Shown: positions 34,624 to 45,127 of the stretch, piece by piece
Numbering within the stretch: position 1 is the stretch's first letter
Layout: each line of letters opens with the position of its first letter
Notes under the pieces: model-generated
Told to the model about the DNA's origin: nothing
Databases searched by the model: none
Seen by the model: only the letters and a program-made list of their open reading frames with translations
Position numbers and translations under genes: made by a program
Source: Calycina herbarum
Taxonomy: Eukaryota; Ascomycota; Leotiomycetes; Helotiales; Pezizellaceae
NCBI GenBank assembly: GCA_001414485.1
Contig: LLEY01000045.1
Coordinates: forward strand, 310,001 to 374,000
DNA: 64,000 nt
Direction of reading: 5' to 3'

Positions 34624-34707
34624 GGTAACCTACAAATAGCTTCAAACTTTTACAAGATGTTTCTACAAGATAGGTAGTGCCATTGGTAGGTAACCTACCA
34701 ATAGCCG
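34624..34707. repeat. Palindromic repeat family, locus 1
   Basis: Two copies of GGTAACCTACMAATAGC; the second reads GGTAGGTAACCTACCAATAGCC with a palindromic GGTAGGTAACCTACC core. The same family recurs at 58260-58640. Confidence 0.55.
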
Positions 34708-35279
34708 CTCTTGTTCATTTTGCATTTACGACGACAATAATCAGGCATGCGGGCCACCAATTGAAGTGCGTGAAACGTGACGAGCAATGTCTAGTCAAAG
34801 TTAGTTAGGAAGAGTCGTTGCATGGTAAATATATCACTGTATTGTCGATTCTTCTAGCTTCTAATATTTCAGTTCTCCCGTATTTGTTAGAACGAATAAA
34901 CGAGACAAGTCGACTTACGACGACTTTTTGATGATAATAAAGTTGATCGAAGTAGATTGACCAAAAAATTGGGGTACTTGAAATAGGTTAGGAGTGAATT
35001 GCTTCAAGGAATTAATTTTTCTTTCTTGAATTGTTATGTTCACTGTACTCAGTATGCCATTTTAATAACACAAGAAGAATCAGACAGCGTGACAGAATCA
35101 CAAAAATGCAAACAACAAAATAAATGGGGTATATTATACGCAATTCCACGCTCTCGCTCATCAAGTCTCTCTTCATGGTCTATCACTCCCCCTTCGCAAA
35201 TCGGCGATCTCATACATGCCCAACCATTAATTTCCTTTGGCAAAGCCATCAATCATACATTTTCACTCCTCACGCTCGC

Positions 35280-36271
35280 TCACTTCTCCCACATCCTCAC
35301 AGTCTCCAACTCGACCTCCCCCTGCCCCATATTCCTCCCCCCATAAAAGACCCCCTTCCTCCCCATCTTCTTCTCAGTAACCCACTTCCTCACCCACGCA
35401 AGCCCCTTCGATATGCAGAAGATGATAATAATCGCAACCGCGATCCCAAATACATATCCGACAACCCCTCCCTTGCCTACACCACCATCATTCTTGCCCT
35501 CCGCATTCTTATGGCTAGGTCTTGGATCCAAGAATCCATAAACATAATACCCTTTCGTGGCATATGTGATGTATGCGACACCAAGGTATCCGATAAGCAG
35601 GAAGATAAGGAAAAGGAGATGTATCCATGGTTGTGGGTTTATTCTTGTGAAGAAGAGTTCGAATAGTGCGAATGCGGAATTGAGACCATGTTGCGAGATA
35701 TTACTCCATAACCCAAATGTGCTCGTGAAGGAACCAGCGAAAAGGACTCCCCAGAAGACAATCGTGACGAGGAATGGGAAAGTCGTGATGCTCGAGTAGA
35801 AGAGGTAGTGGAGGGCTTGGAGGGGACGAGGGAGTCGGTTTAGGAGGGGGGTTCCGCCGTTGAGAGCGTAGGAGAAGCTATGTGTTGCTGCGATGAGGAA
35901 GTAGAATGCTGCGCCCCAGTAGCAGAGGACTTTACAAGTCAGCAATTGAAGGTTTGGAGTGGGAGTGGGGAGGGAGAGGAGGGGTTACCTGTGAAGAACG
36001 AAAATGATTTACGGACATCGTGGATATTCAGTCCATCGTGATTCGAAGATTCCCAACCGATAATGAATAGGATAACCACAAACGCATAGAGTGACTACAA
36101 CACCAACATTAGCGCATACCCTTCAACGAATTGTATTTGCTGTTGGGTACATACAATTGCTGCTCTGCAAGCAAATAACACCCAAGGAGATAAACACCAC
36201 GAAGTCACAAATCGATGACTTGGATCCCAGATTTCCGTCCCGAACTTCAACGGATTCGTGAATTGAACCAT
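35280..36271 (-). CDS. FAR-17a/AIG1-like polytopic membrane protein
   Basis: 290 aa from exons 36155-36271, 35989-36094 and 35280-35929 (minus strand), phases 0 and 1. Begins MVQFTNPLKFGTEIWDPSHR. About six TM segments: SWCLSPWVLFACRAAI/SLYAFVVILFIIGW, VLCYWGAAFYFLIAATHSF, ITTFPFLVTIVFWGVLFAG, the HGLNSAFALFELFF helix, WIHLLFLIFLLIGYLGVAYI and VVGYVFGIAVAIIIIF. Layout and the N-H pattern (ISQHGLNSAFALFE) fit the AIG1/ADTRP fold, whose animal members hydrolyse fatty-acid esters of hydroxy fatty acids. Fungal function is unknown. Family call is from memory of the pattern and moderately sure. Confidence 0.7.
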
Positions 36272-37532
36272 TTTCGCAATATGTTTCCAACCAGTCCAGC
36301 CCAAATAGACAAGATCACCACCCTTCTGGAATCCCTTTCTCAGCACCTTGTCAATTCGTTGGCGCGTTGATTGATTGATATGCCGTTCCTCAAACAATCC
36401 CGCAATTCAATTCGAGGAAGAGGTCCCAATTAAGTAATTGTACAGAAGCAGCTCCCTCCAGAAACGTAAAGGTCCACAAGTAGAGAAAGCTCAGAAGAGG
36501 ACGCGTTTATGCGTAAAATCATTCGCTGCTCGGTCTGGTCCGTTTACTCATAGGAGGACCCTTGAAATTGTACGAGATCCAGACGGAGAAGAAAGTGGAT
36601 ATGAGATCGGAGGTTGCGACTCTTTGTATTGGACACCCGCCCAAAGGAGATTCCTTCCGCCTTGTTTATGTGGGAATATCCCAGTTTTTGAGATGGCGAA
36701 AGCTTGAGTTTTGGTGGAGTTGGGACGGAGGAGATGTCCTAATGAGATAGGAGCACCGAAGTGTGAAGATAAACGAGTGTGAGGTTGGTGTTGTGTCTTT
36801 GTTTTATTGGAGTGCTCTCTTGTCTGAGAAGGAGCTTGGAGTGGAAAAGCAGCGAGTGAGATTTTGCTCAGCCATCATGTTAATGTTGGGTGCCGCTTGG
36901 GTAGAAACAACAAGCCTCGCAAGCCCCAGAACGTTTCAACTCAGCCACAAGGCGATGCGATGTTTCCAACATAGAGTACTGGTTGGCCAATCACAGTCTA
37001 CTTGAAGTATTCAATTGTGCGAGGTGAATCAATTAAGAAAACAAGTTCAACTGACTTGTAACATTCGACAAATTTATTTGTTTTCCGGCTCCAATTGCCT
37101 CTGACGCCTCGACTCAATTGCGATAAGGAGTACAAGTCCCTGTGCGAGAGCACAATTGTAATCCCTCAGTAAACCCGCGATTAAGGCGCGGGTATAAACA
37201 GTACACCACTAGCTTTTAGTGTAACTACATGTCTCACGGCAAGGCCGTTGAGTATGTTTGCTTTATAGGTAGACGGAAGTACCGATATAGATATAAAATG
37301 GAACTGTGAATTCTTGACTTGAACATATAACAAGTAATGCGTGTGAGCCAATTCTTGGATTCTTGGTCAAAGGAAAAGCTCCATGCCTTTTCAAACCCTC
37401 CGTCCACTTAGGCAATATATAAAATGTAGGAAATAAAGAGATCATCCAAGGACAATTGTTGGAAAACGAATACGCTCAGTGTTGTACATATGGGTATATT
37501 CTCCGTAGCCAGATAAATCAAGATCCTAGCCC
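36272..37532. other. Intergenic 1.3 kb
   Basis: No gene supported. A small GC hairpin (CCCGCG, 7-base loop, CGCGGG) is at about 37168-37188. Confidence 0.4.
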
Positions 37533-38609
37533 TCAAGCCGCAACACTCTCCTCAGCATTCGCCTTTTCTGGGACCACAGGTGGAAGATCGGGAACGACCT
37601 CAGGGATCGCTTCGGAGACTACTTCAGGTTCAACCTTCGCAGGGATAGGTGTAGGAGGCGCAATCAAAACCTCGACCGGAGCCTTCACAGGTTCTTCCTC
37701 AACGTGTTCTGTAACAGCCGGCACCATCTCCCTCAAAATCTCCTCAGCATGATACGCAATAACCATATGCGCCATGTCATCAAAATAATAACTTCTCGAG
37801 CCCTGCAAACAATCCACAGCCTTCTCCGCCATCTCAAAGGGACAGGTAGTATCCAACCTACCATGCCAAACCTTCAAGCCCCTCGTATCAACACTCTCCA
37901 ATTCAAAGCCCCAATCCTTAGCATAAAGTCCCACCTCCACACCCACACCAGTACCTCCGTCCCTAAAAGCCTCTCTTAGTGCTTGCATCATGTATTTCTT
38001 CACCTTCCCACTTGTCCACGCCTTCTGGTCTGGTTCCGGCCAATTCTTGGCTTGTGCTGAGATTGAGGCTTCGAGTTTCGAGGTATCGGGATCCCGAGCT
38101 GCCGCACCGATTTGATAGTTCATGAGAGAACCAACGAAGGAAGGTGTGTAATATGCCACGAACATAATACTCCTCTGCAAAAACGCCATTCCCTCCGTCC
38201 CCAAACTCAGCGGATAAACCCCCGAAACACTATGCGCGTCCAGTAGTACATTTCTAGGTATCATCCTCATACAAGCCAACAAATACGGCGCACCACCGCT
38301 TAAACTCAACATCCTGAAGGTCTGTATATTCAGGTGTTTTGCGAGGGCTAGGATATCGGCGGGGTAATCGAGGAAGCTACGGTTTGGTTGCAGAGAGGAG
38401 AGGCCCATGCCGGGACGGTCGGGAGATATGATTCGGAGGTTTAGAGAGAGGGCGGGAGTGTGGAGGACTGCTCCTTCGTATCGGGAGGACGGGGAGGAAT
38501 GGAGGAAGAATATTGGGGGGTGAGGAGAGGTTTTGGAACCATATTCTGACCAGGAGACTGAGCGGCCGCCCGCAAGGTCGAAGGAGTGGGTTTCTGCTGC
38601 TCCTACCAT
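37533..38609 (-). CDS. Alpha/beta hydrolase
   Basis: Single exon, 358 aa, no signal peptide. Fold markers in order: FFLHSSPSSR (oxyanion strand), DRPGMG at ~64-69, nucleophile Ser104 in LSLSGGAPY, catalytic Asp in WHGRLDTTCP and His in DDMAHM. The usual G-x-S-x-G elbow is S-L-S-G-G here, so the first Gly is replaced by Ser. Residues ~300-358 form a low-complexity Pro/Val/Glu/Ala tail not needed by the fold. Substrate unknown; closest in look to epoxide hydrolase or haloperoxidase-like fungal hydrolases. Confidence 0.85.
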   Translation of the reverse strand: MVGAAETHSFDLAGGRSVSWSEYGSKTSPHPPIFFLHSSPSSRYEGAVLHTPALSLNLRIISPDRPGMGLSSLQPNRSFLDYPADILALAKHLNIQTFRMLSLSGGAPYLLACMRMIPRNVLLDAHSVSGVYPLSLGTEGMAFLQRSIMFVAYYTPSFVGSLMNYQIGAAARDPDTSKLEASISAQAKNWPEPDQKAWTSGKVKKYMMQALREAFRDGGTGVGVEVGLYAKDWGFELESVDTRGLKVWHGRLDTTCPFEMAEKAVDCLQGSRSYYFDDMAHMVIAYHAEEILREMVPAVTEHVEEEPVKAPVEVLIAPPTPIPAKVEPEVVSEAIPEVVPDLPPVVPEKANAEESVAA

Positions 38610-39010
38610 CTTTGCGATTTTTGGAGTTGATGGGGAGAATTGATGTATGGAGATGAGAGAGAGGAGAAGGAGAGAGAGGGTTGAAGGAAAGTTTGACTTG
38701 ACTTAGCTGATGATCTTCCAGGCAGGGTTTGGGACGAACATTGGCGCAGTCAAGTGGCGGGTTACTTATTGTGGGGGACGAAGAGGGCCGTGCCTGGCTA
38801 TTCTTAGATTCACCAACTACCAACTCCAATTGCTTGGATATTCTACTCAATTCTCTCATAGTATGATGGCACTATCGCTGAGGTCTAGAACTCATTTATA
38901 ATATATACATATATCTGGTAAATATTTACAAGAAAGTTGTAAAGGGTCCCCTTTCCAGAGCTACTCCCACTTCCCCAATTATTCATTACCATTCATTAAC
39001 TAAAACCCAT
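38610..39010. other. Intergenic
   Basis: Upstream of the hydrolase and downstream of the tannase pseudogene (both minus). Contains an AT-rich TATATACATATAT run near 38898-38912. Nothing else seen. Confidence 0.4.
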
Positions 39011-40868
39011 CTAGTAGATAGGTACCTTGAAAGCGCTCAAGTCGTAAAGAAGCGCGCTGATAGATGACTGATTGGTCAAGCAAGTCATAGTGCTGTTATT
39101 AGACCAGTGTGGTCGAGCAGGTCAAGTACAGATTTCTCCTGATTCCCCAGCGTAAGGCGAGCCAGCAGGAACAGTACCATTCAAGGTAGTTGGAACAACA
39201 CCATTCTCAACCCAATTAATCAAAGCCGCGAAGCTATTCTTCGGGAACGGGGTGTTTGGCTGTTGATCATTGGTAGCACAATGCGCAGCACCTGGAACGA
39301 GATAGAATCGGTACCACTCATTTAAAGCCTCGTTTCCTGCCTCGAAAGTCATGTTTGGATACATGACCTCTCGTACCGACTCATGGTAGTGAATGGAAGA
39401 GGCTGGTGGAATGCTGGTGCCTGCTTCGCCATGGTAATGCATCAATCGACCCCCATTTTCGTAGAAGGAGGTGAGATCTAGGAGGGTGGTTTGTAGTGAG
39501 TCGGCGTACATTTCCATTCCAACGATCATCCAGTCTCGTAATTTGTCAAAGATAACATTGGTTAAGTCTAGAGAATCAACCTCTTGCCATTCGAGGAACT
39601 TGACAACCCATTCTCCATTCGTGTCAGGGTTGGTGCTTTACCATTTTGCAGTGTCGCTGTCATAGACGGTTGGGGCTCCGAAGCCAGCTGCAGGTTGGAA
39701 GGGAAAGTAAACTTGACGGCCTTGCGAGTCCTTAAGGCCTCCCAAGAGTGTTTGCACAACCCGTACGCCCTCTGCTGAGACTGTTCCGTTCTCTGCTGGA
39801 GAGCAAGAAGAAGGTATCTGTCTCTTGGCCTTTCCGTACCCGAGACCAATACCGGTGGTGGAAGTGGCAGCACAAGAGTATGGGGTTCCAATAAGCGAGG
39901 AAATGTTGAAGTTGAGAGCACAAAGATCACTGCGCGCAACAACACCATGTATCTTTCCGTCGAGAACATCACAAGCAGTGATAGTGCTGTTCAAAATGAT
40001 TTCGAACTCGCAAGTTGATGGGTAGTATCCTTCAGTTTGAACTTGGACTGGGGCAACGAGATGGTTCATCTGTTGATGTCCATATCGCATCGCTGGAGCA
40101 CCAGCAATAACACCATCGTAAAGTTCGGGCGCACGCTAAACTTGGCTCATTCCTTCTCTTCCACCTTCGAAACAACCGGTGTAGTAGGTGTACAGCTTAC
40201 TGGATGAAGTCGTGCTTGTCGAGGTATAAAAGTTGCTGGTGAAAACCTTTCCGATTTGGGTCATCTCAGCAATGGATTTGTAGCCCCAGTTATAGACCCT
40301 TGGCCAGTTGACGGTGCCGTTTCCTAAAAGGAAGACTCCCTCGTCGTCAAAATTGGTGCCACCATAAAATGGCATTCCAGCGTCTGTGTAGCCGGAAGCG
40401 GCTCCGTAGGTAAGACCTCCTGTCATATCTGCACCACCAGATCCATTCTAAATGCTCAAAGTCAGTTGACCTTTTCAAGAAAAGAGCTTGGTGTTTGGAA
40501 GACTCACATTGATGGTATAAACTGCGCCACCGGTAGCAAGGAATCGGTTCTGAAAGGTCTCCGGAGCTGGCATGTAATAGGTGAGGAATACCTCATCGTT
40601 GAAATTTTGGTGGCTATATGAGAATTTGACTTGACAGAACTCAAATAACGGCATCGATCCAAAATGTTGCATCAGTCACTGTATAGTTGGACCAAGAGCT
40701 GACGGCCAACGAGGACGAGTTGATTGTGATACCAGTTAGAATATCCTAGTTTGTGGTAGGCAGAGCTAAAGTCACATAATCCGATGTGCAAACACTGCTC
40801 ATAGATGCTGCTGATGCTGCAGTTACTGAGGCTAGAAGCCCTAGTACAATTCTTGTTGTGGTGCACAT
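39011..40868 (-). pseudogene. Tannase/feruloyl-esterase family pseudogene
   Basis: Matches the secreted tannase/feruloyl esterase family over its whole length. It runs from a signal peptide (MCTTTRIVLGLLASVTAASA, ATG ending at 40868) to SALLYDLSAFKVPIY and a stop at 39011. One normal intron, 40448-40507. Lesions along the frame: TAG at 40746-40748; a one-base frameshift near 40641-40647 (after DAVI); TAG at 40136-40138 where the family has Gln (EGMSQV-stop-RAPELYDG); TAA at 39638-39640; TGA at 39122-39124. The catalytic motif reads GCFEGG, so the nucleophile Ser is Phe (codon near 40169-40171, explained by C to T). Between lesions the protein is still easy to read, so decay is moderate in age. 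Active ancestors cleave gallate or ferulate esters of plant polymers. Confidence 0.88.
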
Positions 40869-42511
40869 ATTGCGCCGAGGGAAAAAGAAACGACGGGATA
40901 GAAAGAAAGAAAGTAGAAAATTGCTTGCGAAAAGAATGGACAACCTTGTGAGGAGGATGAATATTAGAATGGAAATCGAAGGAGTATATATGCTTCCACC
41001 CAAATTATTAGCAGTACTATGTGGACTTACCAGTGACTGTTTCAAAACAATTAATGGATTCAACCAGTCAAGGGCTTGCGTACTTTGGGGTTGAGGCTTA
41101 GGTTGTTCATGATAAACATTCGTCACCCACTGTGCCGATCGACCGGTACCGTGTGCCCACTTCTCAATCGACTCGGAAAGAAAAAAGAGGCTGGAGATTG
41201 AATAGCCAACCAGGTCCTCTTGCGCGACTCTTGTAGAGCTGTACGGGGGGTTTATATTCGTTACCCGCTGTGCCGAGTTACCCGTATCAGTACTCAAGAC
41301 GGCTCAACCGGCTTTTAGACTTCTAGTATACAAATTCCGGACCGGATTCTAGAGAGGATTTATTTGTCCTTAGTCCCTTCAAGATAGAGAGCCAAGAATC
41401 ATCGTATAGTGGTTTCTCAAGGCAGTGGTAGATTGTTGACTTGGTATTCAAAAACTAGGACTCCCAAACTTACTAAAAGTCCGTCTTACATTATCTAACA
41501 CTAAACTACTTTTTAGCAGAAGTACAATGTTTCTATCCGCACTAATATTTGCAAGCCAGTAGAGGACGACGAAAAGGGTCTGTGTAAGTTAAAAGGGTTC
41601 TTGAAATCAGTTTTTACCTTCTATTATTCCACCTCCGACCAGGCATATTACAGTAAATTTGTCTTTATATACCTCAAAGAAAGAAATTGGTGTTTAGCCG
41701 TATGGTCGTGCATTTGTAGTCAAGTGATTACGGTGCCCCTTTCGTACTCGCTTAATTTGTTGCTATTTACCGACACGCCGTTTCAAGATATCAACCCTTC
41801 GGAATAATTCTGCTACACCAGTACAGTTAATCGAATTTGAGATCCGAGAAGCTAGGAACCTAGATCCAAGTATAAAAGTTGCGCGACTAGTTCATCTGCC
41901 ATTGGGCCCCTCAATTCTTAGAACTAGGGCACTGTTTCAAACGATAGGCACCACTTTGAAGTTCCCCACTGCCATGCTAAACTATTGCTATTGATGCTGC
42001 ACTGGACTTTTGTTCTACCACCTTGGAAAACAAACAGCCAGCCAAGCCCCTTTGCGCAGCCATATAAGTCTGGGGATCATATCCAATCTGTAACTACGCA
42101 CTCCTCTACTTTAGGACTGTTCCTGCTTAGCGTATGTTCTTCTCGCGTGTTCAATACCTACTCATACGGTAAGAATGGGCATTTCTATAAGTTCTTGACG
42201 AAACAAGACTCGGGAATTGTTGTTGTATGGTTCCCATAATTTATTGTTTGTTGGTTTTATGCTTTAAGAAACAATCGAAGAACTATAATGGATAGCTTCT
42301 CGAGACTTTCAAACGACAAGTGAAAAAAATTGCAATGAGAATGAATCAAGAACTTTTAATCAAATCTCTAGAAAAGCTAAAAAACTACTTTACGTCACAA
42401 AACCGAACTGTGGTCTTCGCCCAAAAACACGATTCTATTCGCAGATTGACTTGGTCTGATTCCAACACAGAAAGTCTTTCCTGCTCGACTAATGCCGTTG
42501 TTTCCCATATT
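40869..42511. other. Intergenic, upstream of the pseudogene and 3' of P450-1
   Basis: No gene. Bases 41636-41790 are similar to 55322-55470, part of the duplicated block. A GTATATATGC run near 40983 is a plausible old TATA box of the pseudogene. Confidence 0.5.
41636..41790. repeat. Segmental duplication, copy A left part
   Basis: Shares CCTCCGACC, AGAAAG.AATTG, and GTGCCCCTTTYG...CTCGCTTAATTTGT in the same order with 55322-55470. Confidence 0.5.
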
Positions 42512-44343
42512 TTAGGGAGTTGAACAACCATTGGTCATCATCTGTCTTTCCCGCCGTTCGATCCTAACGCAAAAGTCCGAAAGTACAAAATCCCCATGAG
42601 CTCTCCATGGTTGGTCCGGGTTATTGAAAGAAATATTGTAGTTTCTAAATAGCTACAAAAAAGTATTAATATTACCGATCTCAAAAGTATTTTGGATCTT
42701 CCTCAACATACCTCAAAGACAATTTTGTTTAGTTCAATAATGCCCATATTGACACCTAAGCACTTGGAGGCCCCATACCCAAAAACTAGTTCCAAATTGC
42801 GATACATTTTCTTCAATTGTATATCATCATCGATGAGCCATCGTTCAGGACGGAATGCCTCCAGATTGGTTCCAAATACCGGGTTGAGTTGGCTGGCAAT
42901 GCTATTGATCCCCACGAAAGTACCACCTGGAATGTGATATCCATGGATAACATCTCCTTCTGGGGGAACCTGCCTTTCACGGAGTTGGAAAACTGGAGGA
43001 TAAACGCGAAGTCCCTCAGATATACACGCTTGCAGATATGGCATATTTCTGATCACTGAATCTTCAACGATTTCTGTCAAGCCAATCTTCTCCTTTGCTA
43101 GTGTGCGGTCGATTTCGTCCTGGAGTTTATGGCAAGCGACGGGATTGGAGACGATGGATCGAATAATTCCCTGTGCGGCATACGACGTTGACACCACGCC
43201 GCTGGTTCTGTTTCCGGGTTAGCCTTGTATTCTCCCCTAGAGCGCTTGCAAAGATCTTACAAAACTACGATGAGTTCGGTACCGGCTTTCTCGGGCGTGA
43301 GGCCCCTAGACATGAATGATCCAAGCATGTCTGCCTTGTTTCCTTCCTTTTGGGATCGGGCGAGTTTTCTTTCAACTGCTTTTTGGACAACCTAAACCAG
43401 GAGTTTTAGTATCGCTGTATGTTTTGAGAGGACAGTCAGCAGAACCTACCTGCATTACTCGACCAATTCCAGTTGGGTTGTTCATATTTGGGAAAAGGTA
43501 CGACCGAATAACTGGAAACTCGCCAAGCCAAAATAGGAAGCTTTTGAGTTCGAGCAATACCGACAAGTATTGCTGAGCAACAACTCCAGTTTCCAATGCC
43601 TCCAGAAACCCATACTGGTCTTTTTCGTTCCGAATACAATTGAATGATTCTCCGAGACATAGATGACTTATTATGTCAAGAGCCAGGAACGGAAGGCTTT
43701 GCGACAAATCCAAAATAACAGGTTTGTCTTCGGCAGACACGTATTTTGCGTTAAGTATTTCAATCCATTCGTGAATATGCTCTTCCACGGTGCCCTCAAT
43801 ATCGTGGTCCTCCTTCCCGGATAACTAAGAGTTTCAGCACTTCTCCACGTACATGTTTAATGGGTTTTGCTCACGCCAAGGGCAAGAATGTTGCGTAACT
43901 CTTGATGTCTTTTAGAATCGCGTTCAGAAACTACATTTGTAGACCGCGGGTCAAGACGTAAGCTATCGAACCATGGGCCTCTTGTGTATCTAGAACCAGC
44001 CGCAAGAACCCTTCTGATTATCTCAGGGTCACTAACGAGAACACTCCATGGAGAAATCCTAACAATGGAGCCTGAAAAAAAGTAGGTTTTAGCCTCATGA
44101 GACCCTGAACCTTAGGGGAAGCGTACCATATTCCTTATCCACACGTACTAGTTCTTCTGCGGTTTTCTCGCTGTAGAGAGTCTTTACCCACCAAATTCTT
44201 GTCCAAGATGCGAGCCAGGGACCGGGAATCTCAGACAAGGGAAAATGAAATCTGTATAAAATGGAGGTTAAGAGCTGGAATTTTACAACAACAGCTAGAA
44301 TGAAGAGGAACGGAAAGACGAGTATGCTACTGAGTGATGACAT
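42512..44343 (-). CDS. Cytochrome P450 (P450-1)
   Basis: Microsomal haem monooxygenase, 518 aa. Six exons on the minus strand: 44127-44343, 43875-44071, 43450-43824, 43261-43391, 42712-43207 and 42512-42652. All joins are in frame with GT-AG ends. Residues 1-30 are the N-terminal anchor (SSILVFPFLFILAVVVKF), then the Pro hinge LSEIPGPW. E371-x-x-R374 is in ACISEGLRVYPP, then FRPERW, and the haem loop FGYGASKCLG with Cys near 456. Helix I (residues ~307-315, LTSGVVSTS) has Val where nearly all P450s have the acidic residue before Thr. Tail is NISFNNPDQPWRAHG. It looks like the large fungal group of pisatin-demethylase-like P450s. Divergent from the receptor gene starting at 45128. Substrate unknown. 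Confidence 0.9.
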
Positions 44344-44659
44344 ATCGACCAAGTGGAATATTGGAGTACAGATTTGGGTGTGAAGAGATCTTGAAGTCTA
44401 CTTTGGATTGAAAATGTAGGTTTTCCCTAGTTCGCTTAGCAGTCTCAGGGTCCCCTCCACATCGTTGACCACCCACCCTGATATCTTGAAGCTAAGAAAT
44501 GCTGAGCCTCGTTTTTCGGTGTGCGAGACATAGTCATTGTGTGACTTCGTACCGGTGACGCTTTTGGAAAACATGGGGGTTCAGTGCATGATTTAATCTG
44601 CAGTGGCGTGGTTACTTTCTGGCCACGTTGGTTTCACATGCTGGGCTGAACAGTTTTGT

Positions 44660-44791
44660 ACGGAGGACGCGGTCAAAAGTATGGGCGATTCAGGCTTGTA
44701 ATCTGTAATGCCCTGAAAGCTCTGATTCGCCAGCCTCCCTGTAAAACGCGTCGATGCCTGAATCGCCCATACTTTTGACCGCGTCCTCCGT
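44660..44791. repeat. Perfect 36-bp inverted repeat, 60-bp spacer
   Basis: Arms 44660-44695 and 44756-44791 are exact reverse complements; each can be recognised by the core GGACGCGGTCAAAAGTATGG or its complement. Weaker match (CGTTGGTTT, CTGAA) continues outward, so the original inverted duplication was longer. It could form a strong hairpin in DNA or RNA. Confidence 0.85.
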
Positions 44792-44977
44792 ATTCAGGCT
44801 AAACCAACGACACCCTCTAACATTTCCAAGGGGTGTCATGTTTAGAACAGGATTGGCAACTACCTTTTCTGTTTGGCGTTTGGTCCTTGACAAAAGATAT
44901 GCTCCACAACTTTTAATGTAAGTGCGAGGCGCATTTTCGTCTGCGGGCGGAACCTTTGTTGTAACGTTGTATTCCAT
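44690..44977 (-). CDS. Short ORF or gene fragment overlapping the inverted repeat
   Basis: 95 codons from an ATG ending at 44977 (MEYNVTTKVPPADENAPR). No family recognised, no TM or signal. Its 3' part runs through the inverted-repeat arm, so it may be a fragment whose end was copied in reverse orientation. Weak call. Confidence 0.25.
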   Translation of the reverse strand: MEYNVTTKVPPADENAPRTYIKSCGAYLLSRTKRQTEKVVANPVLNMTPLGNVRGCRWFSLNTEDAVKSMGDSGIDAFYREAGESELSGHYRLQA

Positions 44978-45127
44978 CCATATTTGGGACTAAAAAGACC
45001 AACACCGACTAATTAATGTTACACAAGATTAGTAAGAACATATTTGGGGGTATTCGCTATCCCCCTCCAAATCTGACAAATTCGCTCGCTGCTGTGGTTT
45101 TATTTTACATCTCTTCAACTACACAAG

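Larger units (their letters stand above)
33363..35279. other. 1.9-kb gene-free, repeat-bearing region
   Basis: No supported gene. Holds the degenerate minisatellite at 34315-34530 and copies of a palindromic repeat at 34624-34707. AT-rich from about 34560. Confidence 0.5.
44344..45127. other. Divergent region, P450-1 and receptor copy A
   Basis: Holds the promoters of both genes, a 36-bp inverted repeat, and a minus-strand 95-codon open frame described separately. A G5/C5 hairpin (GGGGGTATTCGCTATCCCCC) is near 45050-45069. Confidence 0.5.
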
